Positions 16,257 through 23,129 of a stretch of DNA of 24,576 nt are shown piece after piece. Origin of the DNA: Thiomargarita sp. (GTDB lineage Bacteria > Pseudomonadota > Gammaproteobacteria > Beggiatoales > Beggiatoaceae); assembly GCA_020721025.1 (NCBI GenBank), contig DYNO01000001.1, forward strand, positions 1-24,576, read 5' to 3'. Each line of letters opens with the position of its first letter. Positions within the stretch are counted from its first letter, which is position 1. Position numbers and translations under genes: made by a program. Below the pieces are notes generated by a model that was not told the origin of the DNA, did no database searches, and saw only the letters and a program-made list of their open reading frames with translations.

Positions 16257-16559
16257 GACATCATTCTCATTGTAAAATTGTTTGCGTTGGGGCGGCATAG
16301 ACAAGCGATAGGGTAGCAACAAACGCTGCAAAATTCAAAAGTTTTTTTGTGAGTTTTTTCGTCGAGTGAAACATTGGGTTGTTTAAGCCCGGTATTTTTC
16401 ATATTTGTAGAACTTTTTGATTTTATTCTGGCAATTTTAAAAATGTAGTTTATTTTAACTCAGATCATCATGACAGAGTGCCAACTTCTAATCCTATGAA
16501 AAAAGTGCTATGATATAGCAATGTTGAGCACGACAAAACTACCCAGAGAGGAAATTTAG
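16257..16559. promoter_or_regulatory. Divergent intergenic region between cysE and rpe
   Basis: About 300 bases separate the two divergent genes and must hold both promoters. On the rpe side, ATGACA (16470-16475) and TATGAA (16495-16500) are spaced 19 bases apart, and TATGAT occurs at 16509-16514; neither is a strong promoter. The cysE side contains a short signal-peptide-like frame, described separately. No riboswitch or operator is recognised. Confidence 0.35.
16267..16374 (-). CDS. Possible 35-residue signal-peptide-like small protein
   Basis: On the minus strand an ATG at 16372-16374 opens a 35-codon frame ending in TGA 10 bases before the cysE ATG. It encodes a lysine-rich start (STKKLTKK), a hydrophobic stretch of about 14 residues (LLNFAAFVATLSLV) and an alanine-rich YAAP that looks like a cleavage site, then a short tail. 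This is the exact layout of a secretion signal with almost nothing to secrete. No ribosome site precedes it. It could be the stub of a lost secreted protein gene, a leader peptide or chance. Confidence 0.25.
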   Translation of the reverse strand: MFHSTKKLTKKLLNFAAFVATLSLVYAAPTQTILQ

Positions 16560-17234
16560 ATGTCTAACTATTTAATCGCACCTTCAATTTTATCCGCTGA
16601 TTTCGCACGTTTGGGCGAGGAAGTGACCAATGTGCTTGCGATGGGCGCAGATATCGTACATTTCGACGTGATGGATAATCATTATGTGCCAAATTTGACC
16701 ATTGGGCCCTTGGTCTGCGAAGCTCTGCGTAAACATGGCGTAACCGCACCGATTGATGTGCATCTGATGGTGAAACCGGTGGATCGCATTATTCCTGACT
16801 TTGCAAAAGCGGGCGCGACCTACATCACGTTTCATCCGGAAGGTTCAGAACATATTGATCGTTCTTTACAATTGATTCGTGATTGTGGCTGTAAATCTGG
16901 CTTGGTGTTTAATCCCGCTACACCATTAGACTATTTAAAATATGTACTTGATAAAGTTGATATGATTTTATTAATGTCGGTCAACCCCGGTTTTGGCGGA
17001 CAATCGTTTATTCCAGCGACCTTGGCGAAATTACGGGAAGCGCGGCAAATGATCATCGACAGCGGGCGAGACATTCGGTTAGAAGTTGATGGCGGGGTAA
17101 AAGCGGATAACATTCGGGAAATTGCGGCGGCGGGCGCGGATACTTTCGTTGCCGGATCAGCGATTTTCAACACTCCCGATTACAAAGCCACAATTGACAA
17201 AATGCGGGCAGAACTCGCCAAGGTGCAGTTATGA
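16560..17234 (+). CDS. rpe: Ribulose-phosphate 3-epimerase
   Basis: Rpe interconverts ribulose 5-phosphate and xylulose 5-phosphate in the pentose phosphate and Calvin pathways. The 224 residues have the usual length and motifs: IAPSILSADFARLGEE at the start, HFDVMDNHYVPNLTIGP with the metal-binding D and H, HLMV, MSVNPGFGGQSFIP in the phosphate-binding loop, and EVDGGVKADN near the C-terminus. AGAGGA lies upstream of the ATG at 16560-16562. The stop overlaps the gph start as ATGA, so both are translated from one message, an arrangement common in proteobacteria. Confidence 0.97.
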   Translation: MSNYLIAPSILSADFARLGEEVTNVLAMGADIVHFDVMDNHYVPNLTIGPLVCEALRKHGVTAPIDVHLMVKPVDRIIPDFAKAGATYITFHPEGSEHIDRSLQLIRDCGCKSGLVFNPATPLDYLKYVLDKVDMILLMSVNPGFGGQSFIPATLAKLREARQMIIDSGRDIRLEVDGGVKADNIREIAAAGADTFVAGSAIFNTPDYKATIDKMRAELAKVQL

Positions 17235-17902
17235 AATTTTCGCCCAAGTTGGTATTGAGCGATTTAGATGGCACCATGATTGACAGTGTACCGGATTTGA
17301 GCTATGCCGTTGATACCATGATGCAACAATTGGGTTTAGCGGCGTGTGGCGAGGCGAAAGTGCGTCATTGGGTGGGCAACGGCGTTGAACGTCTGGTTAA
17401 ACGCGCCCTTGTGGGACAATTGCATGGTGAGCCGGAACCGGCGTTGTATGAGCAAGCCTTGCCGCTTTTCAAAAAAATTTATGGCGAATGTAACGGGCAA
17501 CACAGCGTTTTGTATCCCGGTGTGCTGGAAGGGTTGCATTGGATTAAAAATCAAGGCTATACCCTCGCCTGCATCACCAATAAAGCCGAACAATTTACCG
17601 TTCCCTTGTTGCAATCGCTGCATATTCACGACCTGTTTGAACTGATTCTCAGCGGAGATTCATTGCCTCAGAAAAAGCCCGATCCCGCGCCCTTGTTACA
17701 CGCTGCCCAATTTTTTCATACCGATCCGCATGATTCATTGATGTTGGGGGATTCGGTCAACGATGTGCAGGCGGCGCGCGCCGCGGGATTTCACATTATT
17801 TGCGTGAGTTATGGTTACAATCATGGGGAAGACATTCGAGATGCCCAACCGGACGCAGTGATCGATTCATTCAGTGAATTGCCACAATTATTGACGGCAT
17901 GA
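17231..17902 (+). CDS. gph: Phosphoglycolate phosphatase (HAD family)
   Basis: Gph removes phosphate from 2-phosphoglycolate, formed by DNA repair or by RuBisCO oxygenation. The 223-residue protein has the HAD motifs in order: nucleophile D11 and acid D13 in SDLDGTMIDS, the second motif in CITNK near residue 117, the lysine in PQKKPDPAPLL and the final acids in MLGDSVNDVQAA. An alpha-helical cap lies between the first and second motifs. The ATG overlaps the rpe stop by four bases. In many relatives trpE follows, but here a gap of about 110 bases and an unrelated ATPase gene come next. Another HAD substrate cannot be excluded, but the rpe neighbour supports this one. Confidence 0.93.
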   Translation: MKFSPKLVLSDLDGTMIDSVPDLSYAVDTMMQQLGLAACGEAKVRHWVGNGVERLVKRALVGQLHGEPEPALYEQALPLFKKIYGECNGQHSVLYPGVLEGLHWIKNQGYTLACITNKAEQFTVPLLQSLHIHDLFELILSGDSLPQKKPDPAPLLHAAQFFHTDPHDSLMLGDSVNDVQAARAAGFHIICVSYGYNHGEDIRDAQPDAVIDSFSELPQLLTA

Positions 17903-18013
17903 GCCATAAATGTTTCTCTCGTTTGAACCATAATTTTTAAAACAAACATTATTTAACGCTATGATAATAAAATAAATAATCCGAATGATGGTTTAAACGG
18001 GAGACATTTGAGC

Positions 18014-19456
18014 ATGAGAGTTTTAGTTAAAAATTTGGGTGCGTTGAAACAAGCTGAATTTTCACTCGGCGATATCACGATCATCTGTGGAGGCAATAAC
18101 ACGGGCAAAACTTACGCGACTTACGCATTATTTGGTTTTTTGTCCACATGGCGTGAATTGTTTACTGTAAAAATTCATCCTGACAAGGTAAAACAATTAC
18201 TTGACGAGGGTGTCACGCACATTGACGTATCCGAATATGTTGCACAGGCAGAACAGATTTTATCTCAAGGTTGTCAGACATACACGCAGCAATTGCCAAA
18301 AATATTTGCAACATCGGCAGATCGATTTAAAGAATCCGAGTTTCAAGTCATTTTAGACACTCAAGAAATCCGTGCCACAGGCAAATATGATCGTAAAATG
18401 CGCTCTGCCAATGCCGAATTTTTTGCGATTTCAAAACAAGAAGATGACACAGATTTAGTCATTAGCTTATTGATAGAAAAAGAAAAAGTCAAAATTCCGC
18501 CTGATGTGATTACTCATTTCATTGCCGGTGCACTCAAAGATATTGTTTTTTCTTCATTCTTTCCAAAACCATTTATCGCAAGTGCAGAAAGAACCGGCGC
18601 GGTTATTTTCCGTAAAAAATTAAATTTCGTTCGTAATCGTTTGTTGGAAGAAGTCAGCCAAGTGAGCAAAAGTATTGATCCATTTGAATTATTATTGAAG
18701 GATTATCAGGATTACGCCTTGCCGGTGAAAACCAACGTGGAATTTACGCGACAACTGGAATCTATTGTGAAGGATGAAAGTTTCATTGCTCAACAACATT
18801 CTGAAATTCTAGCTAATTTTGCAGACATCATTGGTGGCGAATACATGGTAACTCGCAATGATGAATTGTACTATGTGCCTAAAATGAGTAAAAAAATCAA
18901 GCTGACGATGGATGAAAGTTCCAGCGCGGTGCGTTCCTTGTTAGATATTGGATTTTATCTGCGTCATGTTGCCCAGCGCGGTGATTTGTTGATGATTGAT
19001 GAACCTGAACTGAATTTACATCCGGAGAATCAACGACGTGTTGCTCGTTTATTTGCACGTTTGGCAAATTTGGGAATTAAAGTTTTTATCACGACGCACA
19101 GCGATTATATTATCAAAGAATTGAATACGTTAATCATGCTTAACCATGACAAGCCCCATTTAAAACGGATTGCCCAACGGGAAGGTTATCAACCTGAAGA
19201 ATTGATTACGGCGAGCCAAATCAAAGTTTATATCGCCGAAGAAGCTTTAATCAAATTGGAGGGCGGACATCGCAAAACCAGTTGTCAAACACTTGTTGCC
19301 GCGAACATCGATCCGGAACTGGGGATTGAAGCCCGTAGTTTTGATCAAACGATTGATAAAATGAATCAAATTCAACAAGATATTCTATGGGATGATGAAC
19401 CTGAGAAAATATTATTTATAGAAAATTTAAAATTTAATCAATTGGTTGGCAAATAA
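18014..19456 (+). CDS. OLD/RecF-like AAA ATPase, orphan
   Basis: The 480-residue protein is an ABC-type ATPase of the AAA_21/OLD-like group. Walker A GGNNTGKT is at residues 26-33, a signature-like ESSSAVRS is near residue 302, Walker B LLMIDEPELNLHP begins at 325 (D329, E330) and a switch histidine is in TTHSDYI at 360-366. Between Walker A and the signature lies a helical arm region. The tail after 390 has no visible TOPRIM or nuclease motif. I chose the ATG at 18014 with GGGAG 10 bases upstream; a TTG lies two codons earlier. Such ATPases act alone or with nuclease partners in phage defence, DNA repair or stress, but no partner adjoins it here, so the role is unknown. Confidence 0.85.
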   Translation: MRVLVKNLGALKQAEFSLGDITIICGGNNTGKTYATYALFGFLSTWRELFTVKIHPDKVKQLLDEGVTHIDVSEYVAQAEQILSQGCQTYTQQLPKIFATSADRFKESEFQVILDTQEIRATGKYDRKMRSANAEFFAISKQEDDTDLVISLLIEKEKVKIPPDVITHFIAGALKDIVFSSFFPKPFIASAERTGAVIFRKKLNFVRNRLLEEVSQVSKSIDPFELLLKDYQDYALPVKTNVEFTRQLESIVKDESFIAQQHSEILANFADIIGGEYMVTRNDELYYVPKMSKKIKLTMDESSSAVRSLLDIGFYLRHVAQRGDLLMIDEPELNLHPENQRRVARLFARLANLGIKVFITTHSDYIIKELNTLIMLNHDKPHLKRIAQREGYQPEELITASQIKVYIAEEALIKLEGGHRKTSCQTLVAANIDPELGIEARSFDQTIDKMNQIQQDILWDDEPEKILFIENLKFNQLVGK

Positions 19457-19583
19457 AATTTTATTCGAGTATTCCAGAGAATCGAGTTATTAGCTAAAAT
19501 ATAACAGAATTGAATCCAGAAGACCATACTAATCGGTTTCCATCATCAGCCTATTTCATCCCTTCAGCATACAGGATTGTTTC

Positions 19584-20525
19584 ATGTTCGTTTTAATTTG
19601 TGGTGCTCTCACTTATGATACTGTGATGGTCATCAATGAAAAACTGAAAAATCATATCTCTGCCACCGCGCCCTTGCCCACTGCTTTAGACATTCATTTT
19701 CAAGTCCCTGATTTGCGTCGTCAATTTGGGGGATGCGCGGGCAATATTGCGTATAATTTAAAAATATTGGGGGCGGAACCGCTCATCATGGCAACGGTGG
19801 GCACCGATTTTAATAATTATGCAGAATGGCTTGATAAACAAGGAATTCGCCGCGATTATATTACCCAAGTCGATCACTGCGTCACCGCGCAAAAATTTAC
19901 CACGATAGACATGGAAGATAATCAAATCACTGCGTTTCATGCCGGTGCGATGAATTTTTCCTATCTCAATCATATCCAACATGCGAAAAATGTCACCTTG
20001 GGCGTGGTGTGTGGGGACAGTGCCGAAGGAATGTTATTGCATACGCAACAGTTTGCTGAAGCGGGAATTCCCTTTGTATTTGCGCCGGGCAACAGTATTC
20101 AGCAATTTGATGGCGATGAACTGATGCGGTTTATCGAACAAGCCAATTGGATTATGGTGAATAAAAAAGTGTGGACGATCATGCAGCAACGGATGAAACT
20201 GACACCCGAACAGGTCGCTATGCGGGTGCAAGCCCTCGCCATCAGTTCAGAAAAAGGGTCGTTAATTTACACGCAAGGCACTCGTTATCAAATTCCCCCC
20301 GCGCAAGTTCGTGCGATGAATGATTGGTCGGGAGCGGACGAGGCTTTTTGTGCAGGTTTGCTATACGGTTTATTGAAAGATATTGATTGGGAAACCACCG
20401 GTCGCATCGCTAACCTCATGATAGCTATCAAGATAGAGCATCACGGTTCCCAAAGCCACAATTTCACGTTAGAACAATTTAAATTGCGCTTCAGAAAACA
20501 TTTTGGTTATAACTTGCTTATCTAA
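19584..20525 (+). CDS. Adenosine-kinase-like PfkB protein with altered catalytic motifs
   Basis: The 313-residue protein follows the bacterial adenosine/sugar kinase family of the PfkB fold: LICGALTYDTVMVI at the start, the signature FGGCAGNIAYNLK at 48-60, and the C-terminal FGYNLLI. However, three catalytic sites differ. The family DxTGxGDA motif reads DWSGADEAF at 247-255, so the anion-hole glycine is D252 and the catalytic base aspartate is E253. The NxxE motif reads NKKV at 193-196, and the FDPG segment reads FAPG. The frame is intact and AGGA lies 7 bases before the ATG. A pseudokinase or a changed activity is more likely than a normal adenosine kinase. It is flanked by unrelated core genes. 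Confidence 0.85.
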   Translation: MFVLICGALTYDTVMVINEKLKNHISATAPLPTALDIHFQVPDLRRQFGGCAGNIAYNLKILGAEPLIMATVGTDFNNYAEWLDKQGIRRDYITQVDHCVTAQKFTTIDMEDNQITAFHAGAMNFSYLNHIQHAKNVTLGVVCGDSAEGMLLHTQQFAEAGIPFVFAPGNSIQQFDGDELMRFIEQANWIMVNKKVWTIMQQRMKLTPEQVAMRVQALAISSEKGSLIYTQGTRYQIPPAQVRAMNDWSGADEAFCAGLLYGLLKDIDWETTGRIANLMIAIKIEHHGSQSHNFTLEQFKLRFRKHFGYNLLI

Positions 20526-20593
20526 AAAAAACAGCCTGTCCTGTGACCGATTACATGCAACGACACTTTCCTACATCCAAATACTGCGATTTG

Positions 20594-20602
20594 TGGTAGA
20601 AT
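20594..20602 (+). promoter_or_regulatory. Candidate extended -10 promoter for the DAHP synthase gene
   Basis: TGG followed by TAGAAT at 20597-20602 has the TGn extension and five of six matches to TATAAT. No good -35 lies upstream, as expected for this class. Transcription would start about 47 bases before the ATG at 20656. Confidence 0.35.
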
Positions 20603-20655
20603 ACCGCCATGAATTAACAAGCCATGAATCATCCAATTTAAGCAAAGGAATCCAA

Positions 20656-21672
20656 ATGATTATCATTATGCAATCCCACGCCACTGACGAGCAGATCAAC
20701 GCGTTACGATCTAAAATAGAATCTTACGGTTTGACAGCAAATATTTCTCGCGGGGTGGAACGTACTATTATTGGTGCGATTGGTGAGGAGCGTCAACTGA
20801 ATATTGAAGCCTTGCAATCATTGCCGGGGGTGGAAAATGTGGTGCGGGTGGTGAAACCTTATAAAATTGTGGCGCGGGAAGGACACAATGAAAATACAGT
20901 GATTCAGGTGAAAGGAGCGACTTTTGGGGGCAAAACGGTTCAAATCATTGGGGGACCGTGCTCAGTAGAAACGCAGGAACAAATGGATTTAGCCGCGCAA
21001 TTTACTGCTGAAGCCGGATGTCGCTTGATGCGTGGCGGTGCGTTCAAACCTCGTACCAGTCCGTATGCGTTTCAAGGTAAGGGCGTGGAAGGATTACATA
21101 TTTTTCGTACTGCGGCGGATAAATTTGATCTGCCGATTGTCACCGAATTAATGGATGTGCGTACCATTGACGACTTTTTAAAATATCACGTTGATATCAT
21201 TCAAATTGGCGCGCGCAACATGCAGAACTTTGATTTATTAAAAGAAGTTGGCAAATTGCATACTCCCGTGATTCTCAAACGCGGTTTATGTGCAACGATT
21301 TCTGAATGGTTGATGTCCGCAGAATACATCGCCGCTGGGGGAAATCACAACATTATTTTGTGCGAACGGGGCGTGCGAAGTTTTGAATCTGCGTATCGCA
21401 ACATGTTGGATGTCACGGCGATTCCGTTTTTGAAGAAAGAAACGCATTTACCCGTCATTGTTGATCCCAGTCATGCTGGTGGAAAAGCATGGTTAGTTTC
21501 CGCGCTGTCGAAAGCTGCGATTGCCGCCGGAGCGGATGGTTTATTGGTAGAAATGCACCCCTATCCGTGCGAAGCGTGGTGTGATGCAGATCAAGCCTTA
21601 AGTCCCAATGAATTGAAAACCTTGATGGATGAATTGCGTCCGTTGGCTCAAGCGATTGGGCGAGATATCTAA
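20656..21672 (+). CDS. aroF: 3-deoxy-7-phosphoheptulonate synthase, type I-beta
   Basis: This enzyme joins phosphoenolpyruvate and erythrose 4-phosphate in the first step of aromatic amino acid synthesis. The 338-residue protein has an N-terminal ferredoxin/ACT-like domain (about 1-70), as in the Thermotoga-type enzyme, which can give feedback control. The barrel follows with IIGGPCSVET, RGGAFKPRTSPYAFQG, QIGARNMQNF, LKRG, and the metal-binding DPSHAGG and EMHPYP segments. AAAGGA lies 6 bases before the ATG at 20656, which removes 51 unlikely upstream codons of an open frame overlapping the previous gene. It appears to be a single-gene unit. The symbol aroF follows common database usage for this class. 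Confidence 0.93.
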   Translation: MIIIMQSHATDEQINALRSKIESYGLTANISRGVERTIIGAIGEERQLNIEALQSLPGVENVVRVVKPYKIVAREGHNENTVIQVKGATFGGKTVQIIGGPCSVETQEQMDLAAQFTAEAGCRLMRGGAFKPRTSPYAFQGKGVEGLHIFRTAADKFDLPIVTELMDVRTIDDFLKYHVDIIQIGARNMQNFDLLKEVGKLHTPVILKRGLCATISEWLMSAEYIAAGGNHNIILCERGVRSFESAYRNMLDVTAIPFLKKETHLPVIVDPSHAGGKAWLVSALSKAAIAAGADGLLVEMHPYPCEAWCDADQALSPNELKTLMDELRPLAQAIGRDI

Positions 21673-21693
21673 TTATTTTATCTGAATCACTGT

Positions 21694-21768
21694 AGTTCAG
21701 ACAGTTTTAAAATTTCATTGAGATTTCAACCTATTGATTTTACAAGCGATTATAAAAACTGTCCGAAC
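21694..21768. repeat. Small inverted-repeat element (copy 2)
   Basis: The arm at 21694-21708 (AGTTCAGACAGTTTT) is matched by 21755-21768, with one mismatch over 14 positions, around 46 bases. The left arm matches the arm at 3495-3509 in 14 of 15 bases, and both interiors contain ATTTCATTGAGA, in opposite orientation. It sits between the DAHP synthase and zinc-finger genes. Confidence 0.5.
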
Positions 21769-21811
21769 GATTTTAAGAATACCACACAATTGACTATTCT
21801 AGGGAATAACC

Positions 21812-22015
21812 ATGACAACTTTAGCAACGCCGAATGCCCAACAACATTATGATATTACTGAAAAAGATTTGCCCCTTCATTGCCCTATGCCTGGCATGAG
21901 TTTGTGGGATTCCCATCCGCGCGTCTTCCTGCCTATCACTCAATCCGCCAATAGTCAAATAACCTGTCCTTATTGCGGTGCCGAATTCACGCTGAAAACG
22001 ACGAAGGCTGCATAA
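21812..22015 (+). CDS. CHCC zinc-finger domain protein
   Basis: The 67-residue protein is of the zf-CHCC family (the fold of the mitochondrial complex I subunit NDUFS6). Likely zinc ligands are C24 in LHCPMPGMSLWDSHP, H35, C52 and C55 in CPYCG. The hydrophobic VFLPI segment between the ligand pairs is also conserved. Function in bacteria is unknown. AGGGA lies 6 bases before the ATG. It is followed by waaF after 3 bases, and small genes of this family lie next to waaF in other gammaproteobacteria such as Pseudomonas, as I recall, so co-transcription is likely. Confidence 0.88.
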   Translation: MTTLATPNAQQHYDITEKDLPLHCPMPGMSLWDSHPRVFLPITQSANSQITCPYCGAEFTLKTTKAA

Positions 22016-22018
22016 CGT

Positions 22019-23044
22019 GTGCGTATCGGTGAACTGCGTCTGTTAATTGTCGCTCCTTCTTGGGTTGGCGACATGATGATGGCACAAAGCCTGTTGAAAA
22101 TGCTGAAATATCGGCATCCCCAGGCAATGATTGACGTGCTCGCGCCGGCGGGATTTGCGGGATTATTGCAACGCATGACGGAAGTCAATGGCATTATTTC
22201 TCATGATTTCAAGCATCAACATCTCGATTGGCACGCCCGCTATCGACTGGGTAAACAATTACGTTCCCATCATTACCGTCAAGCCTTGATACTCCCCAAT
22301 TCATGGAAATCGGCATTAGTTCCCTTTTGGGCAAAAATTCCACAGCGCACCGGTTATGTGGGTGAATGGCGCTATGGTTTACTCAATGATATTCGCAGGT
22401 TAGACAAGGTGCTGGTGCGTCAAACGGTACAACAATATGTTCATTTAGCTGCCGATCAATCCAATTCATTGAATGAGTTACCATTTTTACCCCATCCACA
22501 ATTATCGCCTGCCAATGTCGATTACGTGTTGCAACGCTTACATCTGAGCCGGGCTCGTCCCCTCCTTATTCTCTGTCCTGGTGCGGAATATGGACCGGCG
22601 AAGCAATGGTCGGCAGAATATTTTGCCATTGTGGGAAAACGTCAGGCGGAACAAGGTTGGCAAGTGTGGATATTGGGATCGGGGAAAGATGCGGTTATTG
22701 GGGCGAAAATTGCCGCGTTAATTGGAGATAAGTGCATTAATTTATGCGGTGAAACCCAACTTGGGGAAGCGGTCGATTTATTGTCATTAGCAGATGTGGT
22801 GATTAGCAATGATTCTGGTTTGATGCACGTCGCGGCGGCGTTGGATAAACCCTTGATTGCTATCTATGGTTCATCGGATGCGGGTAAAACGCCCCCCTTG
22901 AGTTCCCGTGCCAAAGTGCTGTCGGCGGGAGTGGCATGTAGTCCGTGTTTTCAGCGCACTTGTCGATGGCAGCATTACCACTGTTTACGTGAGATTAAAC
23001 CGCAACAGGTGCTTACGCTTTTGAACACGATGATAACGAAATAA
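22019..23044 (+). CDS. waaF: ADP-heptose:LPS heptosyltransferase II
   Basis: WaaF adds the second heptose to the inner core of lipopolysaccharide at the cytoplasmic face of the inner membrane. The 341 residues match the E. coli protein along the whole length: LLIVAPSWVGDMMMAQSL near the start, ALILPNSWKSALVPFWA, RTGYVGEWRYGLLND, CPGAEYGPAKQW, NLCGETQLGEAVDL and ISNDSGLMHVAAAL, which forms the sugar-nucleotide site of this GT-B/GT9 enzyme. The start is GTG at 22019, three bases after the zinc-finger gene stop, with AAGG about 10 bases upstream. This adds six residues before the usual start of the fold. The C-terminal CSPCFQRTC cluster is of the kind seen in GT9 heptosyltransferases. Confidence 0.95.
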   Translation: MRIGELRLLIVAPSWVGDMMMAQSLLKMLKYRHPQAMIDVLAPAGFAGLLQRMTEVNGIISHDFKHQHLDWHARYRLGKQLRSHHYRQALILPNSWKSALVPFWAKIPQRTGYVGEWRYGLLNDIRRLDKVLVRQTVQQYVHLAADQSNSLNELPFLPHPQLSPANVDYVLQRLHLSRARPLLILCPGAEYGPAKQWSAEYFAIVGKRQAEQGWQVWILGSGKDAVIGAKIAALIGDKCINLCGETQLGEAVDLLSLADVVISNDSGLMHVAAALDKPLIAIYGSSDAGKTPPLSSRAKVLSAGVACSPCFQRTCRWQHYHCLREIKPQQVLTLLNTMITK

Positions 23045-23129
23045 ATGACCTACGGTAGATTTTTATTAAATAAAATGTAACTGTAAAAAACCTCATTTTT
23101 TGGATTTTCGATTATGTAAAATCAACAAC

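Noticed and set aside
16199..16402. A 67-codon frame overlapping the cysE start, with several cysteines
   Set aside because: It overlaps the cysE coding sequence out of frame, ends in a lysine run and has no ribosome site.
23059..23100. A terminator between waaF and the chemoreceptor gene
   Set aside because: Only AT-rich short pairings (A-run, CCTC, T-run) are seen; the stem is too weak to call.
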